64,000 nucleotides of DNA from contig JAGWBD010000014.1 of assembly GCA_021296065.1 (NCBI GenBank), positions 1 through 64,000 on the forward strand. The letters are read 5' to 3'. Shown in pieces: positions 33,977 through 43,326 of the stretch. The stretch is from Anaerolineae bacterium. Its GTDB lineage: Bacteria; Chloroflexota; Anaerolineae; Aggregatilineales; Phototrophicaceae. The translations under genes were made by a program, and so were the position numbers. The stretch's first letter is position 1; every line of letters begins with the position of its first letter. Below the pieces are notes generated by a model. That model ran no database searches, was not told where the DNA came from, and saw only the letters and a list, made by a program, of their open reading frames with translations.

Positions 33977-34860
33977 TGGATGCAGCGCAAACCACGTTGG
34001 AAACCATGACGACCTTCGCCCTCGCGGCCGCGGACGGAAAGCTTTTTGCCGGGCGCGCCGGTGGCCTTTACCGCTCGCCTGATGCTGGCGCCAGCTGGGA
34101 ATACGCCAGCGCGCAACTGGGCGAGGAAGGCACGATCGCGACCACCTCGCTGGTGGCGCGCGGGCGGGATGTCTTCGCCGGCATCAACGGCGGCGTGCTG
34201 CGCTCCAGCGACGGCGGCGGGACCTGGTTCACCGCCGCCCTGAGCAATCCGCCGCCGCTGGTGGTGGCCATGGCGCTCTCGCCGGCCTACGAGGATGACG
34301 GTGCGCTGCTGGCGGCCAGCGCCGAGGACGGCATCTTCGCCTCCACCGACCGCGGCGGCACCTGGCGCGGTTGGAACTTCGGCCTGATCGACCTCAACGT
34401 CAACGCCCTCGCCTGGGCCACGCCGGCGCTGGCTTTCGCCGGCACCGAGAGTGGCATCTTCCGCAGTCGCAACGGCGGCCGCGCCTGGCGCGCGTTGCCT
34501 TTCCCGATGGACCTCGCGCCGGTGATCAGCCTGCAACTCTCGCCCGACTTTGAGACCGACCAGACGCTCTACGCCGGCAGCGAGGCACACGGCCTGCTGG
34601 TGACGCGCGACGGCGGCGAAAACTGGGAGGCGGTTTCCCTGCCGGTGGAAGGCGAAGCCGTCAATGCCATGGCCAACACGGCACAGGGCCTGGCGCTGGC
34701 GCTGGACGAGTACCTGCTGCTCGGGCGCGACGGCGACGGCGGCGCGAGTTGGGAGACGCTGCGACACTTCCCGGGTCAGGCGGGCCTGGCGCTGCTGGCG
34801 CAGGGCGATCACTTGCATCTGGCGCTTTCCGGCGGCGAGGTGTTGACGCTGGATCTCTGA
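33976..34860 (+). CDS. Asp-box (BNR/sialidase-type) beta-propeller protein
   Basis: A 294-residue protein with six Asp-box repeats (S-x-D-x-G-x-x-W): residues 34-41, 77-84, 123-130, 164-171, 210-217 and 252-259. This predicts a six-bladed propeller related to Ycf48/VPS10-like repeats. No sialidase catalytic residues, signal peptide or TM segment is seen, so it should be cytoplasmic and probably a binding scaffold. The start ATG overlaps the chaperonin stop (TGATG), so the two are translated together. The function is unknown. Confidence 0.8.
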   Translation: MDAAQTTLETMTTFALAAADGKLFAGRAGGLYRSPDAGASWEYASAQLGEEGTIATTSLVARGRDVFAGINGGVLRSSDGGGTWFTAALSNPPPLVVAMALSPAYEDDGALLAASAEDGIFASTDRGGTWRGWNFGLIDLNVNALAWATPALAFAGTESGIFRSRNGGRAWRALPFPMDLAPVISLQLSPDFETDQTLYAGSEAHGLLVTRDGGENWEAVSLPVEGEAVNAMANTAQGLALALDEYLLLGRDGDGGASWETLRHFPGQAGLALLAQGDHLHLALSGGEVLTLDL

Positions 34861-34910
34861 GGGCAGGACGAGTCTGCTGCGCCCTTTTCTCGTCCTCCTG
34901 GACGGAAAAA

Positions 34911-34936
34911 GGGTTTGGGGTGAGGGCGGGCAAGGG
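34911..34936 (-). repeat. Dispersed CCCTCACCCC-type repeat, short copy
   Basis: Minus-strand GCCCTCACCCCAAACCC belongs to the same family as the repeats at 42937, 44171 and 59954. It lies in the 186-bp gap between the propeller gene and the GH32 array. Nothing else is seen in that gap. Confidence 0.45.
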
Positions 34937-35046
34937 CTCTTCGCCGCCCTCTTTGTTTAATCAGTCCATTGCGCGACAACCCTGGGCAGGATTGGGTAAA
35001 CTCCGGTCCTGCTTCCTTATTTTGACTCAATGAGAGGATAAACTTG

Positions 35047-36592
35047 ATGACCGGTCCGCGGCAATTCCCGGATACCCTTGAAGCCCAACTTAAGGCCCTG
35101 GAGAGCGACGAGGAAGTGCAGGGCTATATCGCCGGGCGCGAGGCGCTGGCGGATGATCCCGCGCGCCCGCTTTATCATTTCTCGCCGCCGCTTCACTTCA
35201 TGAACGACCCCAACGGCCTCTGCCAGTGGCAGGGGCGCTACCATCTCTTCTTCCAGTACCTGCCGGGCGGCGAGTTGCTGACTCCGGACCGCAAGGGGGG
35301 CGTCTGTTGGGGCCATGCCGTCAGTGACGATCTGGTCAACTGGCGCGACATGCCGATCGCGCTCTACCCGGCCGTCGAGCGCGACTGCTTCAGCGGCCAG
35401 ACCCTCGTTGAAGACGACCGCGTGATCGCCATCTACCACGGCACGCGCGCCGGCAACGGCATCGCCACGGCCGACGATCCGCTGCTGATCAACTGGCAAA
35501 TGCACCCGGACAACCCGGTCATCCCGGGCGACCCGCAGGGGCTCGGCGGCGGCGGCGGCGACGAGGTGGTCGCGGAAAATGGCAAGTACCGCGTCTTCGA
35601 CCCCTGCATCTGGAAGGAAGATGACGGTTACTATTCGCTTTCCGGCACCTACATGGACGGCGACTTTGGCGGCACGCGCAGCGTCGACGCCCTGGGCGTG
35701 GACCATTTGTTTTATTCGGAGGACCTCGGCAACTGGACCTACCTCGGGCCGCTGGTGAGCGATGACCAGCTGGCCGAGCCGGGCGAGGACATGGCCGTGC
35801 CCAACTTCTGTTCAGCCACAAGCGCGCCGGCCGCTACTATATCGGCAGCTACGATTACGAGACGCACCGCTTTACGCCCGAGACGCACGGGCGCATGAAC
35901 TACGGCCCCTGGACGGTCGGCAGCCTGCACGCGCCCAGCGCCACTATCGACGACGCGGGCCGCTACCTCGGCATCTTCAACATCAAGGAAGGCCGCGATT
36001 TACGCGGCTGGAACGACATCATGTCGCTGCCGCGGCACTACTGGCTGGCGGATGACAACACGCTGCGCATGGCGCCGGTGCCCGAACTGGAGGGCCAGCG
36101 CTTCGATGGCGTGCAGGTACCGGCGCAGGAGATCGCGGCCAACAGCGAGCAACTGCTGGAGAAGGTCAGCGGCCAGGCGATCGAGATCGAGGCGATCATC
36201 GAGCCGGGTGACGCGCGCGAGGTCGGGCTGACGGTGTTGCGCTCGCCGGACGGCGCGGAGCAGACGCACATCTCCTTTTACACGTCGCTGCATGGCCGCC
36301 GCGCCAACCCGGGCTGGCTGCAGATCGACACGTCGCAGTCCTCGCTGGCCGATGACGTGCATGGCCGCCCGCCGGAGCAGGGGCCGCTGGCCATCGCGGC
36401 GGACGAGCCGCTGCACTTACGCATCTTCATCGACCGCAGCATCATCGAGGTCTTCGCCAACGACAAACAGTGCCTGACCCTGCGCGCGGCGTAAGTATCT
36501 TCGCGCGCGGGGGCGCGGCGCAGTTGCGCTCGCTCAGCGCCTGGCAGATGCGCAGCGTCTGGCCGGAACTGAAACAATTCGAGGGCCGCTGA
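35047..36592 (+). pseudogene. GH32 beta-fructosidase, copy A (two deletions)
   Basis: Aligned by eye with the intact copy at 39839, it begins MTGPRQFPDTLEAQLKALES and has the MNDPNG nucleophile motif, FDPCIW and GEDMAVPNF acid/base motif. Immediately after the acid/base motif 34 nt are missing (junction 35810/35811), so the frame shifts and stops at 35898. The C-terminal half is open from ATG 35895 to 36494. A second loss of 25 nt near 36488 ends that frame early; the old tail (QMRSVWPEL) continues in another frame to 36592. Possible products are two separate half-proteins. Confidence 0.8.
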
Positions 36593-36623
36593 TCGCAGCG
36601 CTCCCAAAAACAGGAGACAGGTT

Positions 36624-38192
36624 ATGACGCCTGGCGCACAGTATCCAACTGCGTTGGAAGACCAACTCAGGGCCCTGGAGAGCGACGGGGAGGTGCAGGG
36701 TTATACCGCCGCGCGCGAGGCGCTGGCGGCGGACCCCGCGCGCCCGCTCTACCACCTCTCGCCGCCCTGCAACCTGATGAACGACCCCAACGGCCTCTGC
36801 CAGTGGCAGGGGCTCTACCATCTCTTCTACCAGTTCGTGCCGCACGGCAGCGTCGAACCCGGGGAGCGTGAACCCGTGTGCTGGGGCCACGCGGTCAGTG
36901 AAGACCTGGTCAACTGGCGCGATTTGCCGATCGCGCTGCATCCGGGCGTCGAGCGCGACTGTTACAGCGGCCAGACCCTGGTTGAGGACGACCGGGTCAT
37001 CGCCATGTATCACGGCACCTACGCCGGCAACGGAATCGCCACGGCCTCCGACCCGCTGCTGCTCAACTGGCAAATGCACCCCGACAACCCGGTCATTCCC
37101 GGCGAACTGCGCGAACGCCCTGGCGGCGGTCGCGTCGACGTGGTGGGCGGCAATGGCGCGTATCGCATCTTCGACCCCTGCATCTGGAAAGAGGACGACG
37201 GCTACTATGCCATCTCGGGCACCTTCATGGACGGCGATTTTGGCGGCACGCGCACCGTCGATGCGCTGGGCGTGGACCATCTGTTTCACTCGAAGGACCT
37301 GGGGGACTGGACCTACCTCGGGCCGCTGGTGAGCGATGACCAGCTGGCCGAGCCGGGCGAGGACATGGCCGTGCCCAACTTCTGTGTTGCTGCTCTTCAG
37401 CCACAAACGCGCCGGCCGCTACTACATCGGTACTTATGACCAGCAGACGCACCGCTTCACGCCGGAGACGCACGGGCGCATGAACTACGGTCCCATCAGG
37501 ATCGGCAGCCTGCACGCGCCCTCGGGGACCATCGACGACACGGGCCGCTACCTCGGCATCTTCAACGTCAAGGAGGGGCGCGACCGGCGCGGCTGGAACG
37601 ACATCATGTCGCTGCCGCGCCATTACTGGCTGGCGGATGACAACACCCTGCGCATGGCGCCGGTGCCCGAGCTGGAAGGTCAGCGCTTCGACGGCGTGCA
37701 GGTGCCGGCGCAGGAGATCGCGGCAAACAGCGAGCAGCTGCTGGAGAAGGTCAGCGGCCAGGCGATCGAGATCGAGGCCGTCATCGAGCCGGGTGACGCG
37801 CGCGAGGTCGGTTTGACGGTGTTGCGCTCGCCGGACGGGGCGGAGCAAACGCGAATCTCCTTCTACGCGTCGCTGCAGGACCGTCGCGCCAACCCCGGCT
37901 GGCTGCAGATCGACACGTCGCAGTCCTCGCTGGCCGATGACGTGCATGGCCGGCCGCCGGAGCAGGGGCCGCTGGCCATCGCAGCGGACGAGGCGCTGCA
38001 CTTACGCATCTTCATCGACCGCAGCATCATCGAGGTCTTCGCCAACGACAAACAGTGCCTGACCCTGCGCGCCGGGCGGACAGCGCGGGCGTGAGTATCT
38101 TCGCGCGCGGCGGCGCGGCGCAATTGCGCTCGCTCAGCGCCTGGCAGATGCGCAGCGTCTGGCCGGAGCTGAAAGCGTTTGAGGGCCGTTGA
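36624..38192 (+). pseudogene. GH32 beta-fructosidase, copy B (two deletions)
   Basis: The N-terminal frame 36624-37439 has MNDPNG and FDPCIW and reaches GEDMAVPNF. Then 23 nt are missing (junction 37384/37385) relative to intact copy D, shifting the frame. The C-terminal half is open through 38094 in another frame. A second loss of 10 nt near 38071 cuts the end; the conserved tail reappears out of frame up to 38192. The RBS AGGAG before ATG 36624 is intact. The C-terminal half is nearly identical to copies A and C. Confidence 0.8.
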
Positions 38193-38223
38193 ACCCGATG
38201 AACGACCTGGGAGCAGGGCCCTG

Positions 38224-39809
38224 ATGCCGCCTGAAGCGCATTTTCCCCTGACGCTGGAAGGGCAGTTACAGGCCCTGGCGGGGAACGGGGAAGTGCAGGG
38301 CTACACCGCCGCGCGCCAGCGCCTGGCCGGTGACCCGGCGCGCCCGCTCTATCACTTCTCGCCGCCCGGCAAGGAAATGAACGACCCCAACGGCCTGTGC
38401 CAGTGGCAGGGGCGCTACCATCTCTTCTACCAGTACCAACCGGTCAGGCAGGAGCCGCTTGGCTCCCCGCGGCAACACCGCGGCATCAGCTGGGGTCACG
38501 CGGTCAGTGAAGACCTGGTCAACTGGCGCGACCTGCCGATCGCGCTGCGTCCGGCCTGGGGCGAACTCGGCTGCTACAGCGGCCAGACCCTGGTCGATGA
38601 GGACCGGGTGATCGCCATCTACCACGCGCCCTTCGCCGGCAACGCGCTGGCCCTCGCCAGCGACCCGCTGCTGCTCAACTGGGAACGCCCGCCCTACAAC
38701 CCCGCCATCCCCGGCCACACCGACCCCGACAACGTCGGCGTCTGTCACGGTCCCGACGGGGACTACCTCCTCTTCGATCCCTGCATCTGGAAAGAGGAAG
38801 ACGGCTACTATTCACTCTCCGGCACCTACACGCAGGGCTCGCGCGGCAACACGCGCAGCGTCGATGCTCTGGGCGTCGTCCACATCTTCCATTCGCCGGA
38901 CCTGAAGGAATGGCAGTGGCTGGGGCCGATGGTGTCCGACGAGGTGCTGGCCGAGCCGGGCGAGGACATGGCCGTGCCCAACTTCTGGCCGATCAGCGAC
39001 GACAAACACATGTTGCTGCTCTTCGCTATTACATCGGCAGTTATGACCGGGAGACGCATCGCTTCACGCCCGAGACGCACGGGCGCATGAATTTCGGCCC
39101 CTGGACCCTCGGCAGCCTGCACGCGCCCTCGGCCACCATCGACGACTCGGGCCGCTACCTCGGCATCTTCAACGTCAAGGAAGCGCGCGATTCCCGCGAC
39201 TGGAACGACATCATGTCGCTGCCGCGGCACTACTGGCTGGCGGATGACAACACGCTGCGCATGGCGCCGGTTCCTGAACTGGAAGGTCAGCGCTTCAATG
39301 AGCTGCAGTTGCCGGCGCAGGAGATCGCGGCCAACAGCGAGCAGCTGCTGGAGAAGGTCAGCGGCCAGGCGATCGAGATTGAGGCCGTTATCGAGCCGGG
39401 CGAGGCGCGCGAGTTCGGCTTGACGGTGTTGCGCTCGCCGGACGGCGCGGAGCAGACTCGCATCTCCTTTTACGCGTCGCTGCAGGACCGCCACAATAAC
39501 CCGGGCTGGCTGCAGATCGACAGCTCGCAGTCCTCGCTGGCCGACGACGTGCATGGCCGCCCGCCGGAGCAGGGGCCGCTGGCGCTTGCGGCGGACGAGG
39601 CGCTGCATCTGCGCATCTTCGTCGACCGCAGCATCATCGAGGTCTTCGCCAACGAGCGGCAGTGCCTGACGCTGCGGGCCTACCCCTCGCGGGCGGACAG
39701 CGCGGGCGTGAGCCTCTTCGCGCGCGGCGGCGCGGCGCAGCTGCGTTCGCTCAGCGCCTGGCAGATGCGCAGCGTCTGGCCGGAACTGAAACAGTTTGAG
39801 GGCCGCTGA
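38224..39809 (+). pseudogene. GH32 beta-fructosidase, copy C (one deletion)
   Basis: Starts MPPEAHFPLTLEGQLQALAG, with GGGAGCAGGG upstream. It has MNDPNG, FDPCIW and GEDMAVPNFWPI, then lacks 19 nt at 39022/39023, within the YSHKRAGRYY block. The first frame stops at 39090 exactly at the ATGA of the downstream Met. The C-terminal half to 39809 is intact, including DRSIIEVFAN and the RSVWPELKQFEGR tail that copies A and B have lost from frame. Repairing one gap would restore a full GH32. Confidence 0.8.
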
Positions 39810-39838
39810 GCGCGGCGTTTGGCAGGGAGGAAAGAGCC

Positions 39839-41431
39839 ATGGACGGAGCGCGACAGTTCCCGCATACACTGGAAGCGCAACTAAAGGCCCTGGAGCGGGA
39901 TGAAGAGGTGCGGGGCTATACCATCGCGCGCGAGCGTCTGGCGGCTGACCCGGCGCGCCCGCTCTATCATCTGTCGGCGCCCGGCAAGTACATGAACGAC
40001 CCCAACGGTCTGTGCCAGTGGCAGGGGCGCTACCATCTCTTCTACCAGTACCAGCCGGCCGGGCTGGAGCCGGGCGGCTTTCAGCCGCAGTATCGCGGCA
40101 TCAGTTGGGGCCACGCGGTCAGCGACGACCTGGTGAACTGGCGCGACCTGCCGATCGCGCTGCATCCGGCAGGGATCGAACCGGCCTGTTTCAGCGGCCA
40201 GACCCTGGTCGAGGACGAGCGGGTGATCGCCATGTACCATGCCCCCTTCGCCGGCAACGCACTGGCCCTCGCCAGCGATCCGCTGCTGCTCAACTGGGAA
40301 CGTCACCCGAACAACCCGGTCATCCCCGGCGAGACCGACCCCGACAACGTCGGCGACAGTTACAGCCCCGACGGTGAGTACCTCATCTTCGATCCCTGCA
40401 TCTGGAAAGAGGAAGACGGCTACTATGCGCTCTCCGGTGTCTATATGCAGGGCTCGCGCAGCGTCGACTGCCTCGGCGTCGCCCATATCTTCCATTCGAA
40501 GGACCTGTCGCAGTGGGAGTGGCTGGGGCCGATGGTGGCCGACGACGTGCTGGCCGAAGCGGGCGAGGACATGGCCGTGCCCAACTTCTGGCCGATCGGC
40601 AATGGCCGTCACCTGCTGCTGCTCTACAGCCACAAGCGCGCCGGTCGCTACTACATCGGCCGCTATGACCGGGCGACGCACCGCTTCACGCCGGAAACCC
40701 ACGGGCGCATGAACTACGGCCCCTGGACCATCGGCAGCCTGCACGCGCCCACGGCCACCATCGACGACCTGGGCCGCTACCTCGGCATCTTCAACGTCAA
40801 GGAAGGGCGCGAGCACCGCGACTGGAACGACGTGATGACTCTGGCGAGGCATTACTGGCTGGCGGATGACAACACGCTGCGCATGGCGCCGGTGCCTGAA
40901 CTGGAAGCGCTGCGTTTTGACGAACAGACGCGCGGGCCGCTGGAGATACCGGCCAATGAAGAGTTGCTGCTGGAAGGCATCGGCGGCCAGGCGATCGAAA
41001 TCGAGGCCGTGATCGACCCCGGCGACGCGCGGGAGTTCGGCCTCAACGTGCTGCGCTCGCCGGACGGGGCGGAGCAGACGCGCGTCTCCTGGTACCCCTG
41101 GCAGTTCGGTCGCCGCGCCAACCCCGGCTGGCTGCAGATCGACCCGGCACGCAGTTCGCTGGCGGCCGACGTGCATCCGCGCCCGCCGGAGACCGGGCCG
41201 CTGACTCTGGCGGATGGCGAGGCGCTGCACTTACGCATTTTCATCGACCGCAGCATCATCGAGGTCTTCGCCAACGACCGGCAATGCCTGACCCTGCGGG
41301 TCTACCCGGAGCGGGAGGACAGCCGCGGCATTTCGCTCTTTGCGCGCCGTCGGCCGGTACAACTGCGTTCCTTGAAGGTCTGGCAGATGCGCAGCGTCTG
41401 GCCGGAACTGAAGGGCCGCGAGGGACAGTAG
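39839..41431 (+). CDS. GH32 beta-fructosidase (sucrose/levan/inulin hydrolase type), copy D, intact
   Basis: A 530-residue GH32 enzyme, the only uninterrupted copy of four. The nucleophile is D54 in MNDPNG, the transition-state Asp is D185 in FDPCIW (family usually RDP), and the acid/base Glu is E243 in GEDMAVPNFW (family usually EC). The C-terminal beta-sandwich has LHLRIFIDRSIIEVFAN. It hydrolyses beta-fructosyl linkages by analogy; the exact substrate is not shown. No signal peptide, so it acts on imported oligosaccharide. GGAGG lies 7-11 nt before ATG 39839. Confidence 0.9.
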   Translation: MDGARQFPHTLEAQLKALERDEEVRGYTIARERLAADPARPLYHLSAPGKYMNDPNGLCQWQGRYHLFYQYQPAGLEPGGFQPQYRGISWGHAVSDDLVNWRDLPIALHPAGIEPACFSGQTLVEDERVIAMYHAPFAGNALALASDPLLLNWERHPNNPVIPGETDPDNVGDSYSPDGEYLIFDPCIWKEEDGYYALSGVYMQGSRSVDCLGVAHIFHSKDLSQWEWLGPMVADDVLAEAGEDMAVPNFWPIGNGRHLLLLYSHKRAGRYYIGRYDRATHRFTPETHGRMNYGPWTIGSLHAPTATIDDLGRYLGIFNVKEGREHRDWNDVMTLARHYWLADDNTLRMAPVPELEALRFDEQTRGPLEIPANEELLLEGIGGQAIEIEAVIDPGDAREFGLNVLRSPDGAEQTRVSWYPWQFGRRANPGWLQIDPARSSLAADVHPRPPETGPLTLADGEALHLRIFIDRSIIEVFANDRQCLTLRVYPEREDSRGISLFARRRPVQLRSLKVWQMRSVWPELKGREGQ

Positions 41432-41465
41432 AAACGCCATTCGACAATTGCAGGAAAGGTGTGGC

Positions 41466-42866
41466 ATGTCACAGGGACCCAACATTCTCTTCATTCTGGC
41501 GGACCAGGTGCGCGCCAGTTCGCTGCCGACCTGGGGCGGGACGCAGATCGAGATGCCGCATTTGCAGCGCCTGGCCGGCGAGAGCGTGATGCTGGACAAC
41601 ATGATCGCCACCGCGCCGGTCTGCACGCCCTACCGCGCCATGCTGACCACCGGTCGCCACCCGCAGACCACCGGCCACATCATGAACTTCGTAAACACGC
41701 GCCACGACGAAATCGGCCTCGGCGACGTCTTCGCGCGCAACGGCTGGCGCACGGGCTGGGTCGGCAAGTGGCATCTGCACCGCGGCTCCTTCCCGGAGAT
41801 CGACGGCGGCGACTACGTGCCCGAGGGCCGCGACCGGCTGGGCTTCGAGCACTGGCGCGGCTACAACTTCCACACCGACTACTTCGGCGGCAAGGTCAAC
41901 ACCGAAGACTGGCACAACGAAAGCTGGGAAGGCTACGAGACCGACGCCCTCGCGCGTTACGCCATCGAGTTCATGGAGGGCGTCGCCGACGACGAGCGTT
42001 TCTGCCTCTTCGTCTCGCCGCACCAGGCGCACTACACGCCCTACCGCTACGCGCCCGAGCAGTACTACCAGCGGCTGCCGGATGAATTGCCCCTGCCGGC
42101 CAACGTGCCGCCGGAGATGGTGGACAGGCTGCAGCAGTCGCTGCGCGACTACCTCGCCATGATTCTGACGGTCGACGACATGGTGGGCGAGTTGATGGCC
42201 TACCTCGAACGCAGCGGCCGCGCGCAGGATACCTTGCTGGTCTTCACCTCCGACCATGGCACGCAGATGGGTTCGCAGGGCGGCCATGCCTGGGAGAAGA
42301 AACAGCCCTGGGAGGAGTCGATACGCGTGCCCTGGATGATGCGCTGGCCGGGCGTCTTCGAGGGCGGCCTGCGCCGCGACGCCCTGACCGCGCCGGTCGA
42401 TATCTTCCCGACGCTCTGCGGCCTCTGCAACCTGCCCGTGCCGCGCACGGTCGAAGGCTACAACCTGGCCGACGCCTGGCGAGGGCTGCCGGGCGCCTTC
42501 GAGCAGGAGGCGCTGCTGACGATGAACTTCAGCGCCTCGCACGACTGGCTGCTGGACGGCCACGACTGGCGCGGCGTGCGCACGAAGACGCATTCCCTCG
42601 CGCGGCGTCTGGCCGGCGACGACGAGCTCTACGAGCTGGCCGGCGCCCCGCTGCAGATGAACAATCTGGCGGGCCAGGCGGAAGCGGCCGGGGTGCAGGC
42701 GGAGCTTGAGACGCAGCTGGAGGCCTTGCTGGCCCTGCGCAACGATTCCTTTCGGCCCTGCCGCGAGTATTCTGACTGGTTCGACAACCAGCGCCGTGTG
42801 GTGCGCAACATGTACGGCCCGCTGGGCGACCCCGAGGACGAGCCGGACTGGTCCCTGCTGTGGTGA
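41466..42866 (+). CDS. Type I sulfatase
   Basis: A 466-residue sulfatase of the alkaline-phosphatase-like superfamily. C53-T-P-Y-R57 is the canonical CxPxR site where the Cys is converted to formylglycine, followed by TTGRHPQTTGH. The metal site begins ILFILADQVR, and TSDHGTQMG supplies further ligands. No signal peptide is seen, so it is probably cytoplasmic. The formylglycine-generating enzyme is not in this window. ATG 41466 is preceded by GGAAAGG. Its position after GH32 suggests a sulfated saccharide, but this is inference. Confidence 0.9.
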   Translation: MSQGPNILFILADQVRASSLPTWGGTQIEMPHLQRLAGESVMLDNMIATAPVCTPYRAMLTTGRHPQTTGHIMNFVNTRHDEIGLGDVFARNGWRTGWVGKWHLHRGSFPEIDGGDYVPEGRDRLGFEHWRGYNFHTDYFGGKVNTEDWHNESWEGYETDALARYAIEFMEGVADDERFCLFVSPHQAHYTPYRYAPEQYYQRLPDELPLPANVPPEMVDRLQQSLRDYLAMILTVDDMVGELMAYLERSGRAQDTLLVFTSDHGTQMGSQGGHAWEKKQPWEESIRVPWMMRWPGVFEGGLRRDALTAPVDIFPTLCGLCNLPVPRTVEGYNLADAWRGLPGAFEQEALLTMNFSASHDWLLDGHDWRGVRTKTHSLARRLAGDDELYELAGAPLQMNNLAGQAEAAGVQAELETQLEALLALRNDSFRPCREYSDWFDNQRRVVRNMYGPLGDPEDEPDWSLLW

Positions 42867-42936
42867 GGAGAAGCTAATTCACCGCGCTTCCAGTTTCCCG
42901 GAAGACTCATTTGCCGGGAAGTGGAACGTGATGCGG

Positions 42937-42996
42937 CCCTGACCCCCGGCCCCTTTCCCGCTCAGTCGCGGGAGCCCTTCCCTCAGGGAGAGGGGG
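42937..42996 (+). repeat. Dispersed CCCTNACCCCC repeat, copy 1
   Basis: About 60 bp almost the same as 59954-60012. It contains CCCGC-TCAGTC-GCGGG and TCCCTCAGGGA inverted repeats. It overlaps the end of the small minus-strand ORF at 42983, supplying its last codons and stop. Confidence 0.65.
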
Positions 42997-43267
42997 AGTG
43001 TTTCTTGTAGCATGTGCTCGGGAAATGACGGCCCCTTGCTGGAATTCTGGGTTTCTCCCCAAGCAAGAGATCCATGGCGACCATCTCACTGCCCCGGTTG
43101 CTCATCAGGATGGTCCCGCCGTTGAAGTCACGCAGCAAAAATTCGGCGCTTTCAACGGCCTGAGTCAGGGCTTTCAACAGGTCGTGGTGATTGCCGACCG
43201 GTTCAAACGGGACTACGTGCTCCCTTTTGGTCCATGGCACTTTTTGCACATCCCGGATGCTGATCAC
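42983..43267 (-). CDS. Small hypothetical protein (uncertain)
   Basis: A 94-codon frame starting at GTG with an in-frame stop just upstream. The codon use looks coding, and the sequence contains a reasonable amphipathic helix (DLLKALTQAVESAEFLLRD) and strands. No family is recognised. The C-terminal residues (KKHSPSP) come from the CCCTC-type repeat at 42937-42996, so the gene may be truncated by repeat insertion. It lies 59 bp downstream of the SH3-like gene in the same direction and is the only candidate in the 460-bp gap 42867-43326. Confidence 0.4.
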   Translation of the reverse strand: MISIRDVQKVPWTKREHVVPFEPVGNHHDLLKALTQAVESAEFLLRDFNGGTILMSNRGSEMVAMDLLLGEKPRIPARGRHFPSTCYKKHSPSP

Positions 43268-43326
43268 GTCCTGCTACTTCCTGGAGCGAAGCCCTGGCCA
43301 ACGGTGCAGCCGGGGCTTCACATTTT

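Noticed and set aside
35811-39023. Programmed frameshifting in GH32 copies
   Set aside because: The deletions have different lengths (34, 23, 19 nt) with different frame shifts and no slippery site; loss of sequence is simpler.
42867-43326. Transposase or integrase in the 460-bp gap after the sulfatase
   Set aside because: No such motif; only a CCCTC-type repeat and one uncertain 94-codon frame.
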